Of a stretch of DNA of 64,000 bases, positions 27,059 to 34,487 are shown piece after piece. This DNA is from Candidatus Babeliales bacterium (GTDB taxonomy: Bacteria > Babelota > Babeliae > Babelales > Chromulinivoraceae). Made by a program: the position numbers and the translations under genes. How positions within the stretch are numbered: position 1 is the first letter of the stretch; each line of letters opens with the position of its first letter. The stretch covers positions 1-64,000 of the forward strand of contig JAGOSF010000003.1 in assembly GCA_018062405.1 (NCBI GenBank), given 5' to 3'. The notes below the pieces were generated by a model. That model made no database searches and had not been told where the DNA came from. It was given only the letters and a program-made list of their open reading frames with translations.

Positions 27059-27775
27059 ATGAAGAAACATTTATATACCCTGCCCCTCATTTTGGCTGCA
27101 TGTAACGCTCTAGCAACAGATAATTTTAATAACAGCGCTTTCTTTTCAACATCAGATGAAAAAGAAACTTCAAAATACCAATATATTGAAAAAAAGTTCA
27201 TAACTGATATTGCAAAAGCAAAAGAAAATGTTTGGTCAAATATCTTTACAGCAATTCCTGCTGCACTAGCAACTTCATCTGCTTTTGCTCTCGCTCATTT
27301 AAATAATACAAACACAATCGATGCAAACACAATCGATACAAATACAAAAAGCAAAGACAACAAACCCTTTCTCAAATCTCTTTTAAACAAACAGAATATT
27401 TATATTACAACATTTGTTATTTCAACTGCAATTATCGCTGGACAAATAGCACAGCGACAAATATCAAAACAGGCTCATTACCAAGCGGTAGCAGATTTTT
27501 TTCATAACTGGGATAAAAATCAAAACCATACACCAGAAAAACTAACTGCTCCTTTTGCTATGATTGCTGAACAAATTACGCTTAACGGCGATGATTTTAT
27601 CACTGAACATGCTGATGAAATTGTAGAACTCATTCAGTTCATCATCACTCGTCATTTTGATAAACGATATGAAAAATTATTACAAATGAATTCTTATAAT
27701 GCTTTAAATGACGTGAAAATATTTTCTGATATTTTCAGAAGCTTCCTGACCGGAAACAAAGAATTAGCTGCATAA
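27059..27775 (+). CDS. Secreted/membrane hypothetical protein
   Basis: 238 residues from the ATG at 27059 (AAAAAGG site upstream). Signal peptide at residues 1-20, possibly a lipoprotein-like LAAC but followed by a cleavable NALAT. Two further hydrophobic stretches (around AIPAALATSSAFALAHL and YITTFVISTAIIAGQIA) suggest membrane association, with a C-terminal helical domain. A short tandem phrase NTIDANTIDTNT separates the hydrophobic segments. Unknown function; closed by the terminator at 27794-27822. Confidence 0.65.
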   Translation: MKKHLYTLPLILAACNALATDNFNNSAFFSTSDEKETSKYQYIEKKFITDIAKAKENVWSNIFTAIPAALATSSAFALAHLNNTNTIDANTIDTNTKSKDNKPFLKSLLNKQNIYITTFVISTAIIAGQIAQRQISKQAHYQAVADFFHNWDKNQNHTPEKLTAPFAMIAEQITLNGDDFITEHADEIVELIQFIITRHFDKRYEKLLQMNSYNALNDVKIFSDIFRSFLTGNKELAA

Positions 27776-27793
27776 AATTTTAAGCAGCATTGA

Positions 27794-27822
27794 AAAAGGC
27801 GCTTGAGTAAGCGCCTTTTTTT
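27794..27822. terminator. Bidirectional intrinsic terminator
   Basis: AAAGGCGCTT pairs with AAGCGCCTTT around a GAGT loop, with T runs on both strands; it sits between convergent genes. Confidence 0.9.
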
Positions 27823-27841
27823 ATCTAGTTTTTTTTTAATC

Positions 27842-29353
27842 TTACTTCTTTTTCAAAGTCGGAAATAAAATAATATCTTTAATTGATGTTGATCCTGTTA
27901 ATAACATAATCAAACGATCAATCCCAATCCCAAAGCCCACTGTCGGCGGCAATGCATGCTCTAAAGCTAAAACAAAATCTGCATCATACGGACTAGCTTC
28001 TTCATCACCAGCTTTACGCGCTTCCATTTGTTGATGAAAACGTTCTGCCTGATCAAAAGGATCATTTAATTCATTAAATAAGTTTGCAATTTCCATCCCT
28101 GCAATAAACAACTCTGCACGAGCTGCAAGCGTTGGATCATCTGCATGGCGTTTTGCAAGCGGAGAAACTTCAATAGGAAAATCAATAATAAAAGTTGGTT
28201 GAATTAACGTTGATTCAACCGTCTCTTCGAACAACAAATAAATTTTTTCGCTGATCGTCATATTTGATTTTGGCAATGCAATGTGATGTTTTTTCAATAA
28301 AGCGCTGATCACATCATCATCGGTCATCTGATCATCTGATAAATTATGCTGCTTTTGCACTGCAGATTTTAATGGGATTCTTGCAAAAGGCTTTGAAAAA
28401 TCAAGCTCATAATCACCAAATTTTAACAGAGAACTATCACAAACTTTATGCGCCATTGCTTTAATCAACTGCTCAACAAAGTCCATGCCATACTGATAGT
28501 TTTCATGCGCGGTATAACATTCAAGCATCGTGAATTCAGGATTATGACGGGTCGAAACGCCTTCATTTCTGAAATTACGATTAATCTCGAAAACTCGGTC
28601 AAAACCACCAACAACCAACCGTTTTAAATATAACTCTGGTGCGATTCGTAAGAAAAATTCTTGGCCCAAAGCGTTGTGATGCGTCACAAAAGGCTTTGCT
28701 GCAGCACCGCCTGCAATTGGGTGCAACATCGGTGTTTCAACTTCTAAATAACCATGTGATGTTAAAAATTCACGACATGTTTGCACAATCAATGAACGTT
28801 TTTGCAATGCAGCACGGCTTTCTGGATTACTAATCAAATCTAAATAGCGTTGACGATATCGAATTTCAACATTCGATAAACCATGGAATTTTTCTGGTAG
28901 TGGATGCAAAGATTTACTTTGAATAGAAAAAACATCCGCCTTTAACGTAATTTCTCCACGTTGAGTTTTAAAAGAAAAACCTTTTACCCACAAGAAATCA
29001 CCAATATCGACAAAGCTTTGTAATTGCTCGAAAGCTTCTGTTCCAATACGTTCTTGCTGGAAATAAACTTGTAGCTTATTGCCTTGTTCTTGCACATGCA
29101 CAAAAGCAGCTTTACCATGCAAACGAATCGATACAACGCGCCCAACAATTGCGTAGACTTGCGCTGGCTCTGCACCCTCTACAAAATCATCTATCACTTG
29201 CTGGCAACTTGCTGTTGCATGTTTTACTTCTGGCCATGGCTCAATCCCAGCGGCACGCATTTTCGTAACTTTTTCAACACGAATCTGATGTTCTGAAGTT
29301 GATTCAATAGACTCATGAACATCTTGTTCATGCATATTTTTTTTATGGTCCAT
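27842..29353 (-). CDS. lysS: Lysyl-tRNA synthetase, class II
   Basis: Charges tRNA-Lys. The N-terminal OB fold (around YAIVGRVVSIRLHGKAAFVHV) binds the anticodon; class II motif 1 lies at SHGYLEVETPMLHPIAGGA, motif 2 at FEINRNFRNEGVSTRHNPEFT and motif 3 at the C-terminal GFGIGIDRLIMLLTG. 503 residues is the usual length. The start at 29353 lacks a clear ribosome binding site; an internal ATG at codon 7 is possible. Confidence 0.97.
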   Translation of the reverse strand: MDHKKNMHEQDVHESIESTSEHQIRVEKVTKMRAAGIEPWPEVKHATASCQQVIDDFVEGAEPAQVYAIVGRVVSIRLHGKAAFVHVQEQGNKLQVYFQQERIGTEAFEQLQSFVDIGDFLWVKGFSFKTQRGEITLKADVFSIQSKSLHPLPEKFHGLSNVEIRYRQRYLDLISNPESRAALQKRSLIVQTCREFLTSHGYLEVETPMLHPIAGGAAAKPFVTHHNALGQEFFLRIAPELYLKRLVVGGFDRVFEINRNFRNEGVSTRHNPEFTMLECYTAHENYQYGMDFVEQLIKAMAHKVCDSSLLKFGDYELDFSKPFARIPLKSAVQKQHNLSDDQMTDDDVISALLKKHHIALPKSNMTISEKIYLLFEETVESTLIQPTFIIDFPIEVSPLAKRHADDPTLAARAELFIAGMEIANLFNELNDPFDQAERFHQQMEARKAGDEEASPYDADFVLALEHALPPTVGFGIGIDRLIMLLTGSTSIKDIILFPTLKKK

Positions 29354-29584
29354 AATTTCATTTCGAATAAATAACTAAAACATTTACTACAAACTACTTA
29401 TCTATCAATATGATAAAGTATAAAAAATATTGTAAAAATTGGCTAATTCTTCAGAAATTAGATCGATACTTCAGGAAAAAATCTCGACGACATGAGAATA
29501 AAAGTTTATAATTATTTCGATAAGAAACTATATTTAAAAAAAATATAGCGATAAATAAAAATAATCTCAGACTCGAAGATCTTT

Positions 29585-29842
29585 ATGAAAAATTTAAAAA
29601 TTTCACTATTGTTAAGCTTTATGGCAACAGCAATTCAATGCTCATTGCCTAAAACAACAAATCAAGCGAAAGCCCCTGTTGCTGCTGCAATCGTAATCAA
29701 AGCTGCAAACACAACAATACCACAAGATAAAACACCAACCTATTATGCTGATTATCCAGGTGGACCTTTATACACATTACCATTATCACCAATAATTCGA
29801 AGAAGTCCCGCTTGTGTATCTCCTTGCGAATGGCCAAAGTAA
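29585..29842 (+). CDS. Small predicted lipoprotein
   Basis: 85 residues: a signal sequence ending TAIQC, so lipidation on Cys 19 is plausible, followed by an Ala/Thr/Pro-rich mature part with a tyrosine/proline patch (TYYADYPGGPLY) and two Cys near the end (SPACVSPC). No known domain. Own terminator downstream. Confidence 0.7.
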   Translation: MKNLKISLLLSFMATAIQCSLPKTTNQAKAPVAAAIVIKAANTTIPQDKTPTYYADYPGGPLYTLPLSPIIRRSPACVSPCEWPK

Positions 29843-29853
29843 ATTTATCACAC

Positions 29854-29886
29854 AAATAAGGCGAATCTAACATTCGCCTTATTTTA
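29854..29886. terminator. Intrinsic terminator
   Basis: AAATAAGGCGAAT pairs with ATTCGCCTTATTT; useful to both the plus-strand lipoprotein gene and the minus-strand gene at 29902. Confidence 0.9.
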
Positions 29887-29901
29887 TTTTTTTCATTAAA
29901 A

Positions 29902-29985
29902 TTAATCTATATCCATCATATTTCTAGGCTGTCCTTGCACTTCCACAGCTGCAAGCATGCAAAAAAACAATAGCAATTTCTTCAT
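29902..29985 (-). CDS. 27-residue signal-peptide-like ORF, probable remnant
   Basis: MKKLLLFFCMLAAVEVQG followed by nine residues and TAA, with an AAAGGAT site at proper distance. The signal sequence closely resembles that of the ankyrin gene just upstream (MKMFLLFFCMFAVAQLQG). It is probably the stump of a duplicated ankyrin-type gene that lost its body, although the leader could still be exported as a peptide. Confidence 0.6.
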   Translation of the reverse strand: MKKLLLFFCMLAAVEVQGQPRNMMDID

Positions 29986-30012
29986 AAAATCCTTTAATCT
30001 CAAACTAACTTA

Positions 30013-31164
30013 TTAGTTTTTGCGATCTGCCAATAAATTTTTTATCAAATCGAAATAATTGGAATCACTCATGTTTCTGATTACATCCCTATTTCGCAAA
30101 AATAAATGCATCGGTTCACGACCATCGCAATCCTTTGCATATATATCTGCACCTCCAGCACATAAATCGGTTACGATCTCATACATAGTAGGCAAATCAC
30201 GTCCCTCACATGGTATTACAACGATATGCAATGGAGTTCTCCCAAAATCATCTACTTGATGAACCATATCTGGTCTTTTTTCTAGAATTGTCTCAATAAA
30301 ATCTGGGTTAAAAGTATGTAATGGCGTAGCACCCCCAAGACAAAAAAGATTATGAGGAATAGTAGCTGTACCCACTTCAGCTCCAGCAGCCAGCAATAGG
30401 CGGCCCACAGCTTTGTTCTTATCTCCCACTGCCTTATGAAAAACTGATCTCCCATAAATATCTTGTTGATTAATATTTGCACCAGTGCAGATCGCCAAAG
30501 CTGCAAGTCTACTATATCCATTCTTTATGAAAAAACCTAATGCTGTATTGTTATAATCACGCATTGTTACTTGTATATCAGACAATTTAGAATATGGTTT
30601 TGTAGAGCCTTGTGATAAATTATAACGATATTCACGCTTTAACAATTCAGCAAGATTCTCACATGCTTTATTTTCTTCTTTTGATAATGGACCGTTTAAA
30701 TTCGAAGCTAAAATACGTAAATTTTTTCCAAAATCTTTTTCACTTGGTGAAGTTATTGGAGCAATTAATCGACCATCTTCCCGCTGCTTTTTCCACGCTC
30801 TGGCAACTAAGCCTACAGTCAAAACTGATCTTGCATCTGCTTTATTCCGCTCTTTTCTAGACAAACGATGACCTTTAAAATAACTTAAATTTGCTGCCCA
30901 AAAAGATGGCTTAGTTACTTTTTTTTCTTCAGCACCACAAAGATTATGAGAAATAGTAGCTGTACCCAGATCAGCTCCAGCACCCAGCAATAGGCTGCCC
31001 ATATCTTTCTTCTTAGTAGATCTCAAAGAAAATTTCCCATAAATAATATCTTTTTTCTTAATTGTTGCTGCCAAAAAAGATGGCTTAGTTACTTTTTTTT
31101 CTTCAGCACTACCTTGTAATTGAGCAACCGCAAACATACAAAAAAACAATAAAAACATTTTCAT
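30013..31164 (-). CDS. Secreted ankyrin-repeat protein with internal duplications
   Basis: 383 residues with a signal peptide (1-19). The C-terminal half contains ankyrin repeats (NTALGFFIKNGYSRLAALAIC, GRSVFHKAVGDKNKAVGRLLL, TPLHTFN, GRTPLHIVV, DGREPMHLF). The N-terminal half holds a copied ankyrin fragment (GSLLLGAGADLGTATISHNL) matching LLLAAGAEVGTATIPHNL later in the protein, and the phrase AEEKKVTKPSF occurs twice, 59 codons apart. Exported ankyrin proteins are typical host-interaction factors in intracellular bacteria. The target is unknown. Confidence 0.85.
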   Translation of the reverse strand: MKMFLLFFCMFAVAQLQGSAEEKKVTKPSFLAATIKKKDIIYGKFSLRSTKKKDMGSLLLGAGADLGTATISHNLCGAEEKKVTKPSFWAANLSYFKGHRLSRKERNKADARSVLTVGLVARAWKKQREDGRLIAPITSPSEKDFGKNLRILASNLNGPLSKEENKACENLAELLKREYRYNLSQGSTKPYSKLSDIQVTMRDYNNTALGFFIKNGYSRLAALAICTGANINQQDIYGRSVFHKAVGDKNKAVGRLLLAAGAEVGTATIPHNLFCLGGATPLHTFNPDFIETILEKRPDMVHQVDDFGRTPLHIVVIPCEGRDLPTMYEIVTDLCAGGADIYAKDCDGREPMHLFLRNRDVIRNMSDSNYFDLIKNLLADRKN

Positions 31165-31187
31165 ACAATCCCTTTTTAAAATTCACA

Positions 31188-32429
31188 TCAACTTTTAAAA
31201 TCAATTTTTCCATAAATACCATCATAACCAGGTGTTACCATAACCTGCCCCTTGCGAACCGCATCAATAGATTGAGCGATTTCAAGATTACTATATTTTG
31301 CAATTTCGTCGACAGGAGCTTGTAACAAAATATAAAATTCATTACCAAGACTACCAAGTAGATGTTGGTACATTTGTTGCACCTTCTTGCTTGAATCTGC
31401 AACCTTACAATAATGAGCAATCAGTTCTTGCAGTGGTGCAATGGCATAGCGTTTTTTCATTAACGTTGCCGCAAGCTCTGGCGTACGATCTGCCAGTTGA
31501 TCAACTCGATAAGCTACACCAATCGTCACTAATTTATGGCACACTGGGCACAGCGGATTTTCTTTCACCTGTTGAATCGTTTTATAGACCCCACAAGCGC
31601 GATGCCCACTATCATAATATTTCCCCATCTCTGGAAAAAACTCGATGCCAGCAACAAGGCCTTTTTTATCTTTCGACTTCAACGCCTGTGTAATTGCATT
31701 GTAGGATAACTCAGTATCAAACAAGTTCGCTTCTCGCCCCAAATTTTGCACGCTATGAGCATCAGAATTTGAAAGTATGGCAAATCGATCAAGTTGCGAT
31801 ACCTGCGCATTCATAAAAAAGCTGGATGACAAACCTTTTTCGAAGGCATAAATATGTTCAGTTAATTCTTCGAAACATTCCTCAAAAGAATCAAACCCCG
31901 ATTTTGAGCCAAGCAGCCCAAAATGAGGCGTCCAAATATGGGCAGGAATCAACATACAATCCGGTGAAATATCCAAAACTATTTTGAGTAAATCTTTAAC
32001 ATCAAGCCCCAGTGTTGGCCTGCCATCGTAAGAAATATTACCAATCGATGCTAATTTTTTCGTAATTTTTTCGACAACTTCAAACGATGGTGCAAAAATA
32101 ATCGAATGCATTTTATAACATTTTCCATGTCTTCTAAAAATCGTACTAATTTCTGCCGTCAATAAAAATCGCTGAATACCACGACACGAAGTATACACTC
32201 CAGCATCCACAGCAGCCTGTAATTTTGGATTGAGATGAAACAAACCTTGCTCTGCTGGCACCAACTGTTCAAACAACTCTTTTTGCCAGACTGGATGTGT
32301 AAAATCTCCAGTCCCCATAACCGTCAAGCCCTTGAGCTGTCCCCACGTCGCTAAAGCTTGCAGGTCCATCGTTTTTGATGTAGCGTACGAATATTTTGAA
32401 TGAATATGAAAATCTGCTAAAAATTTCAT
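31188..32429 (-). CDS. Endonuclease Q-like PHP-domain protein
   Basis: 413 residues. PHP domain at the N-terminus (DFHIHSKYS, with metal-binding His residues) and a Cys-rich insert ACG...CPVCHK followed by VTIGVAYRVDQLADR, the layout of the TIGR00375/EndoQ family that nicks DNA 5' of deaminated bases such as uracil and hypoxanthine. EndoQ is common in Thermococcales and scattered in bacteria. It is immediately upstream (1 bp) of no gene of known partnership; mepB follows on the other side with a 1-bp gap, so they are likely co-transcribed. Confidence 0.85.
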   Translation of the reverse strand: MKFLADFHIHSKYSYATSKTMDLQALATWGQLKGLTVMGTGDFTHPVWQKELFEQLVPAEQGLFHLNPKLQAAVDAGVYTSCRGIQRFLLTAEISTIFRRHGKCYKMHSIIFAPSFEVVEKITKKLASIGNISYDGRPTLGLDVKDLLKIVLDISPDCMLIPAHIWTPHFGLLGSKSGFDSFEECFEELTEHIYAFEKGLSSSFFMNAQVSQLDRFAILSNSDAHSVQNLGREANLFDTELSYNAITQALKSKDKKGLVAGIEFFPEMGKYYDSGHRACGVYKTIQQVKENPLCPVCHKLVTIGVAYRVDQLADRTPELAATLMKKRYAIAPLQELIAHYCKVADSSKKVQQMYQHLLGSLGNEFYILLQAPVDEIAKYSNLEIAQSIDAVRKGQVMVTPGYDGIYGKIDFKS

Positions 32430-32430
32430 T

Positions 32431-32931
32431 TTAACCTATCATAATTTTTTGCAAGACAGCTCGATCAATATTTTTATGTGGCTCCATCCAAATAAAATAG
32501 TTTTTTTGCCATGATTGTGTTGCTATCGCCTGTTTATTATCTGGTGTATCCCACAAAGGATAAACACGAAAACCCCGTTTTCCACCTTTTCCATAATCAG
32601 AAATAATATTATGAACTTGTAATGTTTTTTGAGGAAATAAGAAAAATCCAACTTGCTCATCTTTAACAACACCGATTATAAAAAAATCAATTCGATCGGT
32701 AACATCATACGGCATCGTCACGCCAGATCCACCACGCTTCCAACACGTAACAAATTGTCCAATTTTTGTTGGCGTAATTTTTGCAACTCGAAATTCTATG
32801 GTAAAATCAGCTAATCGAAATGAAGCAGCACTATATTCTTTGCCTTCTGCATGGACCTTAAAATCAGAGCACGCAGCACCAAGCTGTTCATGTAAATATT
32901 TTTGAATTTTTAGAAACGATGCTGGCATCAT
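32431..32931 (-). CDS. MepB family protein
   Basis: 166 residues matching the MepB family along the full length: KITPTKIGQFVTCWKR, PYDVTDRIDFFIIGV, GFFLFPQKTL, GKRGFRVYPLWD and ATQSWQKNYF are the conserved blocks. MepB was named from the Staphylococcus mepRAB locus, but its function is not established. Start at one of two adjacent ATG codons. Tightly packed between sod and the EndoQ-like gene on the same strand. Confidence 0.85.
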   Translation of the reverse strand: MMPASFLKIQKYLHEQLGAACSDFKVHAEGKEYSAASFRLADFTIEFRVAKITPTKIGQFVTCWKRGGSGVTMPYDVTDRIDFFIIGVVKDEQVGFFLFPQKTLQVHNIISDYGKGGKRGFRVYPLWDTPDNKQAIATQSWQKNYFIWMEPHKNIDRAVLQKIMIG

Positions 32932-32942
32932 AACTACAACCT

Positions 32943-33563
32943 TTAGATTTTTTTCAAAAGTTGATCATAATTATCTTGGATAAAACCCCAATTGACCACA
33001 TTCCACCAGGCAGCAATATAATCTGCACGACGATTTTGATAATGAAGGTAATAGGCATGCTCCCACACATCTAACCCCATAACAACTTCTTTACCAGTTG
33101 AAATTGGACTATCCTGATTTGCTGTCGACATAATATCAAGCACGCCTGTCGTTGGATCCATGACCAACCATGCCCAACCAGAACCGAATCGAGTCTTTGC
33201 TGCATTTTCAAACTGTAGTTGAAACTGATCAAAAGAACCGAAACGATCATTGACAGCAGTTAATAATTTACCATGACCAAGTGATTTTCCAGATTTGCTC
33301 ATCATGAGCCAAAACATCGTATGATTATAATGACCGCCGCCATTGTTTTGAACAGCAGCTTGTATAGTTGTTGGCAGCTCATCTACTTTGACCAAAAGAT
33401 CATATAAAGTTTTATCCTGCAAATCTGGATATGATTGCAATGCTGCATTTAAATTATTCACGTACGTTTGATGATGCTTGGTGTAATGAATTTCCATCGT
33501 TTTTGCATCGATATACGGTTCTAACGCATCATAGCTGTATAAAAGCGGATCAAGTTTAAACAT
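32943..33563 (-). CDS. sodB: Superoxide dismutase, Fe/Mn type
   Basis: Dismutates superoxide in the cytosol. Metal ligands are visible: His in MEIHYTKHHQTYVNNL, His in GGHYNHTMFW, and Asp/His in LDVWEHAYYLHYQNRRADYI. 206 residues, normal length. No signal peptide. Choice between Fe and Mn cannot be made with confidence from these residues. Confidence 0.95.
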   Translation of the reverse strand: MFKLDPLLYSYDALEPYIDAKTMEIHYTKHHQTYVNNLNAALQSYPDLQDKTLYDLLVKVDELPTTIQAAVQNNGGGHYNHTMFWLMMSKSGKSLGHGKLLTAVNDRFGSFDQFQLQFENAAKTRFGSGWAWLVMDPTTGVLDIMSTANQDSPISTGKEVVMGLDVWEHAYYLHYQNRRADYIAAWWNVVNWGFIQDNYDQLLKKI

Positions 33564-33571
33564 ATTGTGCC

Positions 33572-33859
33572 TTAATTTTTTATGAAATAAATTGTTTCAT
33601 TTTCTTTTTGCATCGCAAGTTTTTCTCGAGCAAATTTTTCTTGTAAAAACAGATCTGTTTTCCATTCTTCGATCTGCTCTTTTAACGAATCATTTTCTTG
33701 CTGAATTTTTATAATATCTGCTTGCGTTGCAACTTTTATATTCTGTAACTCTTGTAATTTTTGTATTCCACGCGGGCCAAAATTATAGTACAAAACAAAG
33801 CCTGCACCTTCGATTGCCAAAACCATAACAATAAACCGACTCCAGACATATCTCATCAA
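33572..33859 (-). CDS. FtsB/DivIC-like septum formation protein
   Basis: 95 residues: a transmembrane helix (about 8-24) followed by a coiled coil (to ~70) and a short C-terminal REKLAMQKENETIYFI, typical of FtsB/DivIC (the end motif precedes the FtsL/FtsQ contact). It ends 8 bp upstream of sod. Start at one of two adjacent ATG codons. Confidence 0.8.
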   Translation of the reverse strand: MMRYVWSRFIVMVLAIEGAGFVLYYNFGPRGIQKLQELQNIKVATQADIIKIQQENDSLKEQIEEWKTDLFLQEKFAREKLAMQKENETIYFIKN

Positions 33860-33952
33860 TAAACTCTTTAATTTTCAAAGTTTTATAGATTGACAACTTC
33901 ATCACTGAGTTTACAAATAATCTGATTTTCCACAACCATCGATCAATAAAAA

Positions 33953-33990
33953 CAAAAAAGTTCACTCATTTCTTTCAAAATAAGTGAACT
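33953..33990 (-). terminator. Intrinsic terminator
   Basis: AGTTCACT pairs with AGTGAACT around a 16-nt loop and a T run follows on the minus strand. It closes the 25-codon ORF at 34037-34114. Confidence 0.75.
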
Positions 33991-34036
33991 GTAACAATGA
34001 TCAATGCTAAAAGGTGCAATCTTTCTATTTTAATAC

Positions 34037-34114
34037 CTAAAAAATAGGCTCAGCTTCTTCTGGTGCGATTTTTTTAGAGCCCATGAAAGAACTCAATATA
34101 TGCTTTTTATACAT
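34037..34114 (-). CDS. 25-residue small ORF
   Basis: MYKKHILSSFMGSKKIAPEE followed by five residues. An AAAGG site is 7 nt upstream and a terminator lies downstream, so it has the parts of a complete mini-gene. No family recognised; function unknown. Confidence 0.4.
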   Translation of the reverse strand: MYKKHILSSFMGSKKIAPEEAEPIF

Positions 34115-34351
34115 AATTCAACCTTTCTATAGATCAAAAGACCAAGGACTCTGTTTTTACTATAACAAAACATTACAAACTGAAAAAACAAGGATTAAGA
34201 GCCTTACCTGTCAACAACTTCTAAAATGAAAAAGCTACCATCTATCGCATAAATTAAATCACATCGCCATAGGCCTGATTGACAATATGAAAAGAAAGCG
34301 TAATCTTAAAGTGTATAGATTAGTTATTGCAAATAATGTAAAAGGTCTTAC

Positions 34352-34480
34352 ATGCAACGTAAAATGAAACAAAGAATCTATGTCTCGACATGTTCTTTAC
34401 TTACATTTTTATTCTTCTTCGCTCTCTCACATGTCAATCCGCCGTGCAAACAAGCTTGTCGACAGTATCAAAATAAATAA
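34352..34480 (+). CDS. 42-residue small membrane protein
   Basis: A basic N-terminus, a hydrophobic helix (about residues 12-26) and a short Cys-containing tail (PPCKQACRQY). AAAAGG is 6 nt before the ATG. A TTGACA at 34279-34284 may be part of a promoter, but its -10 is weak. Function unknown. Confidence 0.45.
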   Translation: MQRKMKQRIYVSTCSLLTFLFFFALSHVNPPCKQACRQYQNK

Positions 34481-34487
34481 TTGTCCA

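Noticed and set aside
29519-29556. Small palindrome (ctatattt...aaatatag) before the lipoprotein gene as an operator
   Set aside because: In such AT-rich DNA this dyad is expected by chance and nothing else supports regulation.
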